In this document: piece after piece, positions 1 to 7,833 of the stretch
Layout: each line of letters opens with the position of its first letter
Numbering within the stretch: the stretch's first letter is position 1
NCBI GenBank assembly: GCA_002102825.1
Contig: DABJ01000054.1
Location: 1 to 13,818, forward strand
DNA length: 13,818 nt
Origin: Candidatus Gastranaerophilales bacterium HUM_12
GTDB lineage: Bacteria; Cyanobacteriota; Vampirovibrionia; Gastranaerophilales; Gastranaerophilaceae
Direction: 5' to 3'
Program-made: the position numbers and the translations under genes
Notes under the pieces: model-generated
What the model was told of the DNA's origin: nothing
The model's database searches: none
What the model saw: the letters and a program-made list of their open reading frames with translations, nothing else

Positions 1-22
1 GCCCGCTTTCTAATATTACAAA

Positions 23-829
23 CTATTTTCCTAAAGCATTTGCTTTTTGGGTTGTTTTATCAATCACATCATAGAATAATTTATCAGAATGACCCTCTTT
101 CATTTCACAAATTCCAACAAATGTACAACCTCCCTTAGTTGCAACATTATCTATCAGAGTTTGAACAGTTGTTTCACCTCTGTTAAATATCATCTGAGCT
201 GAACCTAAAGCTGTTTGAGTTGCTAAAGTCAAAGATTTTTCATAATCTAGTCCTAATTTTTCACCAGCTCTTGCCATATCTTCAATTACTTGATAGAAAA
301 ATGCAGGACCAGAACCTGAAATTGCGGTTACAATATCCATTTGAGATTCTTCAACGGAAATACATTTGCCAAGAGCGGTTAATAAAGATTCAATCAAATT
401 CAAATCTTCATCAGTTGCTTTAGAACCTTTGCAAACACCAAACATTCCAAGTTTAACAAGAGCCGGAGTGTTAGGCATAATTCTAATAACTCTTGAATTA
501 TCTGCAATTTTTTCAATCTTTTCTGTTGAAACGCCTGCAGCAATTGAAACTAAAAGTTTATCCGTTGACAATTCTGACTTAATTGCATTCAAAACATCAA
601 CTACACAGTTAGGTTTTGTTGCGATAAATACAATATCTGAGTTTTTTACAAGTTCTTTATTGTCTGTCAAAACTTTAATTCCAAGCCTATCAGAAGCAGA
701 TTTGGCAACTTCATCATTAATTTCAGAACCCGTAACATTATAATGTTCGTCCTTTTCAGAAGTTAAAATACCACTGATAATAGCACTTGCCATTTTTCCA
801 CAGCCAATAAAACCTATATTCTTCTTCAT
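23..829 (-). CDS. proC: Pyrroline-5-carboxylate reductase (ProC)
   Basis: Catalyses the last step of proline synthesis in the cytoplasm: NAD(P)H-dependent reduction of 1-pyrroline-5-carboxylate to L-proline. At 268 aa it is full length for the family. The N-terminal Rossmann fold starts at once with GFIGCGKM (residues 6-13), followed by IATKPN (69-74) and MPNTP (118-122). The C-terminal dimerisation/catalytic domain carries SGSGPAF (171-177) and a TKGGCT loop (231-236), where most homologues read SPGGTT. The ATG at 829 is supported by the typical MKKNIGFIG start, but the nearest Shine-Dalgarno-like AAGGGA lies about 13 nt upstream, further than usual. The gene diverges from rpmH. The family call is secure; the proline-to-lysine change in the loop is tolerated in the family as far as I know. 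Confidence 0.96.
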   Translation of the reverse strand: MKKNIGFIGCGKMASAIISGILTSEKDEHYNVTGSEINDEVAKSASDRLGIKVLTDNKELVKNSDIVFIATKPNCVVDVLNAIKSELSTDKLLVSIAAGVSTEKIEKIADNSRVIRIMPNTPALVKLGMFGVCKGSKATDEDLNLIESLLTALGKCISVEESQMDIVTAISGSGPAFFYQVIEDMARAGEKLGLDYEKSLTLATQTALGSAQMIFNRGETTVQTLIDNVATKGGCTFVGICEMKEGHSDKLFYDVIDKTTQKANALGK

Positions 830-856
830 AATATTTAATCATTCCCTTCTTGTTTG

Positions 857-885
857 TTGACTAATTATTTTTTTTACTATAACAT
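857..885 (+). promoter_or_regulatory. Candidate rpmH promoter
   Basis: TTGACT at 857-862 is one base from the sigma-70 consensus -35. A 17-nt spacer, T-rich at its 3' half, leads to TAACAT at 880-885 (4 of 6 matches to TATAAT). The predicted transcript would start near 892, about 38 nt before the rpmH ATG. A 15-nt spacing to TATAAC (878-883) is the alternative. Inferred from sequence only. Confidence 0.5.
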
Positions 886-889
886 CTAT

Positions 890-917
890 ATTATACGACA
901 AATAATAAATAGTAAAA
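890..917 (-). promoter_or_regulatory. Candidate proC promoter
   Basis: On the minus strand a perfect TATAAT lies at 890-895. The -35 is weak (TTTTAC at 912-917, 16-nt spacer). Transcription would start near 883 and run left into proC. This places it interleaved with the rpmH promoter on the other strand, with the two -10 elements only a few bases apart, so both promoters could not be occupied together. Inference from motifs. Confidence 0.4.
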
Positions 918-929
918 GGAATTAATAAA

Positions 930-1082
930 ATGAGACGTACACTAGAAGGAACTAAAAGAAAAAGACAAAATGTAAGTGGCTTTAGAGCTAGAATGTCAAC
1001 TCCAGGTGGCAGAGAAGTTATCAACAGACGTAGAGCTCGTGGTCGTCACAAATTATCTATCACTGCTAAAAAACGTGCTTAA
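930..1082 (+). CDS. rpmH: 50S ribosomal protein L34
   Basis: Small basic protein of the large ribosomal subunit. The translation is 50 aa, starting MRRTLEGTKRKRQNVSGFRA and continuing through the conserved RM.TP.GR.VI..RR..GRHKLS core to TAKKRA. The RTLEGT start and GRHKLS motif match cyanobacterial L34 (RTLGGTxRKR...GRHRLSV) better than the MKRTYQPS form of Proteobacteria or Firmicutes. The C-terminus runs about five residues past the usual end. AAAGGA at 915-920 sits 9 nt before the ATG, a good ribosome binding site. rnpA follows 49 nt downstream, the nearly universal rpmH-rnpA pairing. The length and motif content leave little doubt. Confidence 0.97.
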   Translation: MRRTLEGTKRKRQNVSGFRARMSTPGGREVINRRRARGRHKLSITAKKRA

Positions 1083-1131
1083 TCTGATTTGATGAGTGAC
1101 TTTTGTTGTTCATATAAATTTCGGAGAAAGA

Positions 1132-1482
1132 ATGTTACCGAAGCAGTTTAGATTAAAAAAAAGATTGGCTTTCAAAGCTACATATAAAGTTAAAAACTCC
1201 TCCCATAAGGGTGGAGTAACTTTGTTTGCAGGTATTTTGAAAAAAGAAGATTACCCTACAAAAGTAGGTTTTGTTGTAAGTAAAAAAGTTCACAAACGAG
1301 CCGTAAAAAGGAACAGATTAAAACGTTTGATGAGAGAAAGTTATCGTATTCTGCTAAAAGAAAATAACCTTGGAAATTCTCAAAAATATATGTCATTAGT
1401 GTTTGTAGGAAGTGAGAATGCTCTAGACAAGAGTTTTGCAGAAATAAAATCAAGCATTCAAAAACTATTGGAGAGAATTTAA
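1132..1482 (+). CDS. rnpA: Ribonuclease P protein component
   Basis: Protein subunit of RNase P; it binds the catalytic RNA and the 5' leader of precursor tRNA. The translation is 116 aa from ATG 1132. The family signature KRAVKRNRLKRLMRE (residues 55-69), the RNR motif on the long helix, is intact, preceded by the VGFVVSKKV strand (45-53). The open frame extends upstream to a GTG at 1096, but GGAG at 1123-1126 sits 5 nt before the ATG at 1132 and homology begins there, so the ATG is preferred. The gene follows rpmH as usual. Its own 3' end carries GGAGAG (1470-1475), the ribosome binding site of the next gene, so the two are probably cotranscribed. Confidence 0.95.
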   Translation: MLPKQFRLKKRLAFKATYKVKNSSHKGGVTLFAGILKKEDYPTKVGFVVSKKVHKRAVKRNRLKRLMRESYRILLKENNLGNSQKYMSLVFVGSENALDKSFAEIKSSIQKLLERI

Positions 1483-1484
1483 AA

Positions 1485-2015
1485 ATGCTTGAAGGTGTTT
1501 ATGTTGACAATATTATGATGCATTCTGAAACAAGAGTGTATCCGACAGAACCGCAAATTACTGCTGGTCTAATTGTTGGGAGTCAATCCTTTTATAAATA
1601 TTCACTTAGAGAATCAACCTATCCAACGCTTTCAATTGTTGACGAAATTTCTGATGCTCAAGGCAATACAATTCCTGCAGGGCATTATGAACTTGCACTA
1701 TCTGATGATAGAGATTTTTTGATTTTAATCCAATCCCGAAAAGCAATAGCAATTATTCCAGTGTTTAAAATCGATATTGATATGTCACAATATTCCGTTG
1801 TCCGTGACAACAAAGCACTCCGGAAACAGAAAAAAGAAGCCAAAGAGATTGCTAAAACCAATCAAAAAAGAGAGAAAAAAGGATTGCCTCTAATTAACAA
1901 AGATGAAGACGAAATATACCAAGAAGCTTCTATTGAATATGTCCCTAAAGGCGGATATTATCTAATCCGCTACGAAAGAGGAGATGTCAAAGCTTGGGGA
2001 GCAATTAAAGGTTAA
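1485..2015 (+). CDS. Uncharacterised 176-aa protein downstream of rnpA
   Basis: Not recognised. The ATG lies 2 nt after the rnpA stop, with GGAGAG (1470-1475) 9 nt upstream, so it is very likely the third gene of the rpmH-rnpA transcript. Residues 1-105 look like a mixed beta domain (LIVGSQSFYKYSL, ALSDDRDFLILIQ, KAIAIIPVFKIDI). A highly charged, lysine-rich stretch at about 107-145 looks helical. A final short beta-like tail, YVPKGGYYLIRYERGDVKAW (152-171), follows. I see no signal peptide or membrane segment, so a cytoplasmic, possibly nucleic-acid- or ribosome-associated protein is plausible, but that rests only on charge and context. Cyanobacteria often have an extra gene between rnpA and yidC; I cannot show that this is its homologue. 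The stop abuts the stop of the convergent permease gene with no base between. Confidence 0.8.
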   Translation: MLEGVYVDNIMMHSETRVYPTEPQITAGLIVGSQSFYKYSLRESTYPTLSIVDEISDAQGNTIPAGHYELALSDDRDFLILIQSRKAIAIIPVFKIDIDMSQYSVVRDNKALRKQKKEAKEIAKTNQKREKKGLPLINKDEDEIYQEASIEYVPKGGYYLIRYERGDVKAWGAIKG

Positions 2016-3245
2016 TTATTCATACCTTAACGCATCAATTGGATTTAATAATGAAGCCTTATAAGCAGGATAATAACCAAAACCTACGCCAATTGCTGCA
2101 GAAAATCCTAAAGACAACAGGATTGAAGATAAGGTTATTGCAATATTCATGCCGGCAAATTTATGCATCAAATAAGCTCCCAAAATTCCGATTAGAACCC
2201 CAATTAATCCACCAGCCATAGATAACAAGAAAGATTCAATCAAAAATTGAATTCGAATATCTGATGCTTTAGCACCGATTGCCATACGAATTCCGATTTC
2301 TTTTGTTCTTTCCGTTACGGAAACAAGCATAATATTCATAATACCAATTCCACCAACAACAAGTGAAACACCCGCAATTGCACCTAAAAGAAGCGACATC
2401 GTTTTGGTTGTGGATTTGATAGTTTCTTGCATTTCAGCCAAATTTCGAATTTCGAAATCGTCATCTTGATTTTTCCCGATATGATGTCTGTGTTGAAGAA
2501 TTTCGGTAATATCTTCCTGTGTCATACTTATAACTTGGTCATTCTGAGCCTTAACAGCAATCATACTAACAGTCCCCGGGAAATCAGTACCAAAAACTTT
2601 TCTTTGCGCTGTAGTGATTGGGATAAAAACTAAATCATCTTGGTCTTGTCCCATTCCACTAGAACCTTTTGTTTTCAAAAGACCGATAACTTTGAACGGA
2701 ACATTTCCGATTCTGATTGTTTTTCCTATTGGGTCAACATCTCCAAACAATTCCGTTGAAACTGTTTGTCCAATGATAGCGACCTTAGTACTATTTTTAT
2801 TATCCTCCGGCAAAAAGCCCCTACCTGATTCAACTTCATAATTTCTAATCAAAAAATATGGTTGAGTTGTACCTCCAACAGTTGTTGACCAGTTCTGGTT
2901 TCCATAAGTTAACTGTTTTGATTCTGCGGAATAAGGAGCAAGAGCCAAAACTCCACGAGCTTTAGACTCAATAACTTCTGCATCTTTCATCGTTAACGTA
3001 GGACGAGTACCCATACCCATACGAACACCGCCAGATTTTGCAGAAGCAGAGCGTATCATCAAAAGATTGCTTCCCATAGATTCCATATCTTTTGCAATTT
3101 TTTTACTCGCACCAGAACCAACGGCAAGCATAATAATCACGGCACTAACACCAATAATTATGCCTAAACTTGTAAGTATTGAACGCATTTTATTTATTTT
3201 CAATGACACCGTCGCCATTTTTAATATTGATTTGAAATCTAACAT
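2016..3245 (-). CDS. MacB/FtsX-type ABC transporter permease
   Basis: Inner-membrane subunit of a type VII (mechanotransmission) ABC exporter. It has 409 aa and four predicted membrane helices: about 22-43, 283-309, 333-362 and 370-392. The large extracytoplasmic loop (about 44-282) is the MacB periplasmic core domain, with landmarks such as VAIIGQTVSTELFG (155-168) and DPIGKTIRIG (171-180). The cytoplasmic coupling segment TERTKEIGIRMAIGA (311-325) and the C-terminal ALRYE are typical of the family. In E. coli MacB the ATPase and permease are fused; here the ATPase is the separate gene just upstream, 28 nt away. AAAGG (3252-3256) is 6 nt before the ATG. As the last gene of the tolC-macA operon it should form a tripartite pump with those products; the substrate is not evident. 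Confidence 0.93.
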   Translation of the reverse strand: MLDFKSILKMATVSLKINKMRSILTSLGIIIGVSAVIIMLAVGSGASKKIAKDMESMGSNLLMIRSASAKSGGVRMGMGTRPTLTMKDAEVIESKARGVLALAPYSAESKQLTYGNQNWSTTVGGTTQPYFLIRNYEVESGRGFLPEDNKNSTKVAIIGQTVSTELFGDVDPIGKTIRIGNVPFKVIGLLKTKGSSGMGQDQDDLVFIPITTAQRKVFGTDFPGTVSMIAVKAQNDQVISMTQEDITEILQHRHHIGKNQDDDFEIRNLAEMQETIKSTTKTMSLLLGAIAGVSLVVGGIGIMNIMLVSVTERTKEIGIRMAIGAKASDIRIQFLIESFLLSMAGGLIGVLIGILGAYLMHKFAGMNIAITLSSILLSLGFSAAIGVGFGYYPAYKASLLNPIDALRYE

Positions 3246-3273
3246 TATATACCTTTATTTCCTAACTTATTTT

Positions 3274-3990
3274 CTAGGTTTCTCTTGTTCTATGTGAAAG
3301 CCAAACATCTTTTGGTTCATCAAGTATGATATTTCCGTCCTTGAATTTCACAACTCGTTTTGTATATTCTGCAATATCGGGTTCGTGGGTAACAAGGACG
3401 ATTGTTTTGCCCATTTCTTCATTTAACCTTACAAAAAATTCCATAACCTCAATACTCGTCTTAGTATCTAAGTTTCCAGTAGGTTCGTCTGCCAAAATCA
3501 ATGGGGCATCATTAACAATAGCACGAGCAATTGCAACACGTTGTTGCTGACCACCGGACATTTGATTTGGCATGTGGTCTTCTCTATTTTGAAGTCCGAC
3601 AATTTTTAATGCCCATTCGGCACGTTTAATTCGTTCTTCTTCAGAAATTCCTTTGTAAATCATTGGTAGCATTACATTATCAAGCGCAGAAGTTCTTGAA
3701 ATAAGGTTAAACCCTTGGAATACAAATCCCATTTTTTCGCAACGAACCATTGCAAGACTATCCGGATCTAAATGAAGCATATCAATCCCGTCTAGATAAT
3801 ATGAGCCAGAATTGGGTTTATCTAATGTTCCCAGCATATTCATAAATGTAGATTTACCAGAACCGGAAGTTCCCATAATTGCAACAAACTCACCTTTTTT
3901 AACATTTAAAGATACATCATTTAAGGCATTAAACGAGTCTTCTCCTGTCTGATAAGTTTTTATTGCATGTTTTACTTCTATTAAATCCAT
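3274..3990 (-). CDS. MacB/LolD-type ABC transporter ATP-binding protein
   Basis: Cytoplasmic ATPase powering the adjacent permease. It is 238 aa with all catalytic motifs intact: Walker A GTSGSGKST (40-48), Q-loop Q92, signature SGGQQ (145-149), Walker B LILADE (164-169), D-loop region GNLD (172-175) and H-loop H202 (VTHE). Overall it matches the MacB/LolD/FtsE group, also called DevA in cyanobacteria. The gene starts 1 nt after the stop of the DUF3137-like gene, and its ribosome binding site AGGA (3998-4001, 7 nt spacing) lies inside that gene, so translation is probably coupled. The permease gene follows after 28 nt. Confidence 0.95.
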   Translation of the reverse strand: MDLIEVKHAIKTYQTGEDSFNALNDVSLNVKKGEFVAIMGTSGSGKSTFMNMLGTLDKPNSGSYYLDGIDMLHLDPDSLAMVRCEKMGFVFQGFNLISRTSALDNVMLPMIYKGISEEERIKRAEWALKIVGLQNREDHMPNQMSGGQQQRVAIARAIVNDAPLILADEPTGNLDTKTSIEVMEFFVRLNEEMGKTIVLVTHEPDIAEYTKRVVKFKDGNIILDEPKDVWLSHRTRET

Positions 3991-3991
3991 A

Positions 3992-5146
3992 TTATAATCC
4001 TAACTTTTCATCAAGTTTTAAATGGTTAATCATTTCTTGAATTGAATGTATTTCATTATAAAATTCTTCAATTGATATTTTTGATTTAAGTGATTTGTAT
4101 AAACTTCCGAGTTCAAACAAATCTTTATTTGTTGATATCGCAAACATTATATTATCTTCAAAAAATGAGCATTTAATATTCTTCGTTCCAAAAGATGTTT
4201 CCAAGGATTTCAATCGTTCCATGAATGCTGGAGTTAAAAGATATCTTGCTTCAATTTGATCCTGCGTATAAACATTAAATTTTCTATCAAATGTTAAATC
4301 TTCAAGTTTAACATTTTGCATTTTTTTCTTTTTATAATACACAACAAGAGCAATACTCAAAATTATAATGACAGGAAAAACCAAATCCCAAATAGTTAAA
4401 AACCAAATATGAGGAAAAGGAGAATGGGTTGTCATCAGATTTGTAATACTCATTCCTGATTTGTTGAAATACTTAACCATTGCATATATAGCATAACCAA
4501 TATAAATCATTGGGATAAAAAAACAACAAACTATTAAATAACTTATAACAGACTTTGAATTAGGAGGGTAATTTCTTATACTATTATCACCTTTTGTAGT
4601 TATAAGAGTTTCGGCAGTTATTACTTTATTTGATTTGAAAGAAATAATTACCCCTTTAAATACATCAAATTCATTTTTATTGCCTTTAGCTACAAGTTTC
4701 GTTTCCGCAATAGTATAATCGACTTCGTTATAACAACCTTGTATAACATCATCAGTTTCTTGGTATGTATATACTGAAAACAAATTACTTTTCTTTAAAA
4801 ATTCATCAGTAAAAGCTTTCCCTTTTATAGTTTTTAAATTAAAATTTCTTACAATTTGAGATTTTACTCGTTGTTTCAAAAATTTTTTAAAATTTTTATC
4901 GTCATCAGAAAAGTTACAGAAGAAAATAGCACCGCTAAAAAAAGCAATAACACCACAAGCAACAGAAATATAAGTATGATCTTCACAAAAAAACAAAACA
5001 CCTTTAAGTGTAAGGTAAAAAATTACCAATACAGCTATTTGTTTGAATATTAATTTCAATATTCTATTCTTTCTTTCAGATTCTAAAGAAAGGAGTTTAG
5101 TTGAAATTCTATCTATAAATTTTTGTTTATCTTCTTTTTCTTCCAT
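3992..5146 (-). CDS. DUF3137-like membrane protein inside the tolC-macA-macB operon
   Basis: A 384-aa protein of unknown function. I see four membrane helices in two pairs, about 35-54 / 59-77 and 199-226 / 247-271. The part after the second pair begins VKLEDLTFDRKFNVYTQDQI (279-298) and continues EARYLLTPAFMERL (299-312). I recognise this from memory as the DUF3137 signature; a domain search was not possible. The middle region (about 95-190) is a soluble segment rich in beta strands. Compared with the paralogue at 10820..11707, this copy has an extra helix pair inserted just before the VKLED motif. AAAGG (5155-5159) lies 8 nt before the ATG. The gene is 31 nt after the macA-like gene and 1 nt before the ATPase gene, so it is transcribed with the pump. 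A role as accessory subunit or regulator of the exporter is inference from position only. Confidence 0.85.
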   Translation of the reverse strand: MEEKEDKQKFIDRISTKLLSLESERKNRILKLIFKQIAVLVIFYLTLKGVLFFCEDHTYISVACGVIAFFSGAIFFCNFSDDDKNFKKFLKQRVKSQIVRNFNLKTIKGKAFTDEFLKKSNLFSVYTYQETDDVIQGCYNEVDYTIAETKLVAKGNKNEFDVFKGVIISFKSNKVITAETLITTKGDNSIRNYPPNSKSVISYLIVCCFFIPMIYIGYAIYAMVKYFNKSGMSITNLMTTHSPFPHIWFLTIWDLVFPVIIILSIALVVYYKKKKMQNVKLEDLTFDRKFNVYTQDQIEARYLLTPAFMERLKSLETSFGTKNIKCSFFEDNIMFAISTNKDLFELGSLYKSLKSKISIEEFYNEIHSIQEMINHLKLDEKLGL

Positions 5147-5177
5147 TCATATAACCTTTCATAAATTGTGAATTAAC

Positions 5178-6380
5178 CTAAAACATTCCCGGTGGTCCGC
5201 CACGACGTTTATCATTACCTCCAGAAGATGAAGATTGTTTTGCTTTTCCTCCAATAGAACCCACAATTACACTATCTCCAACTTTTACTCGTTTAGAAAT
5301 AATTTTCACATTTGTATCATCACTTGCACCCTCTTTAATATCTATTCTGCGAGGTTTACCGTCATCTAAAATCCAGATACCCTGATTTTTATATTTTTGA
5401 CCGGAAGTTTCTGGAGAATATTTCAGCGCAATCGTTGGAGCGCAAAGAACATTTGAACTTCTATTGGTAATAATAGAAACGTTTGCGGTCATACCTGGTT
5501 TAAGCTTCAAATCATCGTTACTTACACTGACAATTACAGTATAAGTTACAACATTAGATGTTGTTGTCGAATCAAGTCTGACTTGAGTAACTTTTCCATA
5601 GAACGTACTATCAGGATAGCCATCAAGTGTATATTCTACATCTTGTCCCTCTTTAACTTGTCCGATATCAGCTTCTGAAACATTCACCTCTATTTGCATT
5701 TTTTTCAAATCTTGGGCAATTGTGAATAATTCAGGAGCTTGGAAACTAGCTGCAACCGGTTGTCCTACATCAATATCACGAGAAATAATTGTACCATCAA
5801 CCGGTGCAATAATCTTTGTATAACCTAAGTTTGTCATTGCAGTTTTGTAAGTTGCTCTTGCTTGTGCAATTGATGCTTGTTGTGCCCCAATTGCAGCTTT
5901 TTTAGCCAGAAAATCACTTTCTGCTTGATCGAGTTCACTTCTGGCTACAAAGTTTTTTGCATACAAATTTCTATATCGATTATATGTTTTTTGAGCCATA
6001 ACCATTTCAGCATTAAGTTTTGCCAGATTTGCTTCAGCATTATTTATTTGCGCTCGATTTTGATCAACAGAAGCTTGGAAATTAGCAGGGTCAATCTGCG
6101 CAAGTAACTGCCCCTTTTTAACCTCTGAATTATAATCAACATAAATAGCTTTCATCAAACCTGATACAGTTGAACCAACACTAACTGTATTAACCGGATT
6201 AATTGTACCAGAGGCTTCAACAACTTGAGTAATCGTACATCTTTCAAGTTTTTGAGTCTGATAATGTATTTGATTAGATTTGATGTTATTTATACAAATT
6301 TCACCCACTACCAATGCTATAACCAATGGAATTATTACTCGTTTCTTTTTACATTTTTTTAGAATTTCTTTTATTTTCAT
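5178..6380 (-). CDS. MacA-like periplasmic adaptor (membrane fusion protein)
   Basis: Links an inner-membrane ABC exporter to a TolC channel. It has 400 aa. An N-terminal membrane anchor (about 15-31) follows a basic cytoplasmic tail (KKCKKKR). The lipoyl half-motifs flank a long coiled-coil hairpin (about 97-182, rich in Ala, Gln, Asn and Lys). The second lipoyl half reads YTKIIAPVDGTIISRDIDVG (187-206), the classic HlyD/MacA landmark. Beta-barrel and membrane-proximal domains follow (about 225-375; LKPGMTANVSI at 293-303). The C-terminus is low-complexity, ending KRRGGPPGMF. The start is 4 nt after the tolC stop, with GAGGG in the tolC 3' end as a somewhat distant ribosome binding site. Together with the split MacB downstream it resembles both MacAB and the cyanobacterial DevBCA system; the sequence does not decide between them, so no symbol is given. 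Confidence 0.93.
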   Translation of the reverse strand: MKIKEILKKCKKKRVIIPLVIALVVGEICINNIKSNQIHYQTQKLERCTITQVVEASGTINPVNTVSVGSTVSGLMKAIYVDYNSEVKKGQLLAQIDPANFQASVDQNRAQINNAEANLAKLNAEMVMAQKTYNRYRNLYAKNFVARSELDQAESDFLAKKAAIGAQQASIAQARATYKTAMTNLGYTKIIAPVDGTIISRDIDVGQPVAASFQAPELFTIAQDLKKMQIEVNVSEADIGQVKEGQDVEYTLDGYPDSTFYGKVTQVRLDSTTTSNVVTYTVIVSVSNDDLKLKPGMTANVSIITNRSSNVLCAPTIALKYSPETSGQKYKNQGIWILDDGKPRRIDIKEGASDDTNVKIISKRVKVGDSVIVGSIGGKAKQSSSSGGNDKRRGGPPGMF

Positions 6381-6384
6381 AATT

Positions 6385-7833
6385 CTATTTACCCTCTAAA
6401 GTAACTGTAACTTGTTGCGGCATTGCAATTACACTTTCCAAATTTGCTCTTGCTACATTGTATTTATAAATCGTTTCAATGTAAGAACATTGAGCATTAT
6501 TGTAATTTACTTTTGCATCTTGCAATTGAATATAATCACCTAAACCGACATAATATCTACCCTCTGCGAGTTCATAATTTTCTAACGTTTGACGAACTTT
6601 AACCGCCAAAAGTGGTATTTGTTTTTCCAATTCAACCATATTAATATACGCATTTTGAACTTCAAAGAATATGTCTTGGTTTAATTGATTTAAAGAATTT
6701 TCGGCAATATCAACTTGGTATTTTGCGGCATCAACCTTATATTTTTGATTCATTATATTAACAGAACTGGAAAGATTTAAACCTACATTCAAAGAGTTTG
6801 TTGAATTTGTGTTTCTAAATCCATAACCGGCACTTGCAGATAATTCAGGATAATAATTACGTTTAACAAATAACAAATTTTGTTTAACCGCATCTAAAGT
6901 AGAATTGTAAGCTTTTAAATCCGCACGATTTTTATATGCCATTTTCATACATTCTTCAAATGAATATGGAAATTCGTCAACTTTATAATCTGTTAAAAGT
7001 TCCAATGTTTCAACAGAACTTGTAAGTTTTGCATCTTTAACATTTACCGGAAGTTTACTGATTTCCTTATCTGACGGTTTAGTAATTTTTGTTAAATCAA
7101 CCGGAGCTACATTGTCATTTACGTTGTTAAAAACCTCTGTACCGGAAATTGAGTAAGCCGGGGCATTAACTAAATACATTGCATTGTTCAAATTAACCAA
7201 CGAATTTTTATAAGAATTTTCCGCTTGAACAAGTTGAATTTTTGAATCACTCAACGTAACTTCTGCATTAACTAAATCAATTTTAGATTTAATACCCTCA
7301 TCAAAATAAGCTTTTGTTCTTTGGTAGTTGCGTTCATTTATTTGAACATAAGCCTTGTTTATTAAAACAGTAGCTCTAGCTGCAAGGACCTCATAATACT
7401 TTTGTTTAACATTAAAAGTCGTTTCTCTTACGGTGTTGTAAAAATTATACTCGTCTGCAATCAAATAAAATTTTTGCATTTTAATATTTGCGTTAGTTCT
7501 GCCAAAATTCCACAATAATTGGTTTAAAGTTGCTTGAACAGTGTAAGCATTCGTATCAGTATTTATTTTGCTAGAACTTGTTGTGTTATAAGAATACCCT
7601 GTTCCAACACCAACTGTCGGAAAAAATTCAGACCTTGCAACTCCAACATTAGACTTAGAAATTCCATAATTATATCGTGCATTTTTTATTGCCGGATTAT
7701 GATTAAGAGCAATAGAAATACAATCATTCAACGACAACACAGAACCCTGTTGAACATTTATATCTTCAAGGGCAAATGTCGGTATTGATAATGCCAAAAT
7801 ACAAATTATAACTAGTGTAATTTTCTTTATCAT
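6385..7833 (-). CDS. TolC-family outer-membrane efflux protein
   Basis: Trimeric outer-membrane/periplasmic tunnel of a tripartite exporter. It has 482 aa. A Sec signal peptide (MIKKITLVIICILALSIPTF, cleavage probably after Ala21) precedes two outer-membrane efflux protein repeats. The first begins LSLNDCISIALNHNPAIKNA (33-52), and the second, about 245 residues later, begins with the related FEECMKMAYKNRADLKA. Long helical stretches alternate with strands such as YSYNTTSSS and GYGFRNTNST, as expected. It is first in the operon, and its stop is 4 nt before the adaptor start. The only purine-rich motif upstream, GAGG (7851-7854), lies 17 nt from the ATG, unusually far, but the signal peptide supports this start. 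It shows that the organism has an outer membrane. Confidence 0.93.
   Translation of the reverse strand: MIKKITLVIICILALSIPTFALEDINVQQGSVLSLNDCISIALNHNPAIKNARYNYGISKSNVGVARSEFFPTVGVGTGYSYNTTSSSKINTDTNAYTVQATLNQLLWNFGRTNANIKMQKFYLIADEYNFYNTVRETTFNVKQKYYEVLAARATVLINKAYVQINERNYQRTKAYFDEGIKSKIDLVNAEVTLSDSKIQLVQAENSYKNSLVNLNNAMYLVNAPAYSISGTEVFNNVNDNVAPVDLTKITKPSDKEISKLPVNVKDAKLTSSVETLELLTDYKVDEFPYSFEECMKMAYKNRADLKAYNSTLDAVKQNLLFVKRNYYPELSASAGYGFRNTNSTNSLNVGLNLSSSVNIMNQKYKVDAAKYQVDIAENSLNQLNQDIFFEVQNAYINMVELEKQIPLLAVKVRQTLENYELAEGRYYVGLGDYIQLQDAKVNYNNAQCSYIETIYKYNVARANLESVIAMPQQVTVTLEGK

Noticed and set aside
366..743. 125-codon plus-strand open frame inside proC
   Set aside because: It is a shadow of proC, whose motifs are all on the minus strand.
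839..1024. Minus-strand 61-codon open frame opposite rpmH
   Set aside because: It is antisense to the clearly conserved L34 gene and has no recognisable protein features.
1096..1131. Upstream GTG start for rnpA, adding 12 residues
   Set aside because: The ATG at 1132 has GGAG at ideal spacing and family homology begins there; the GTG has no ribosome binding site.
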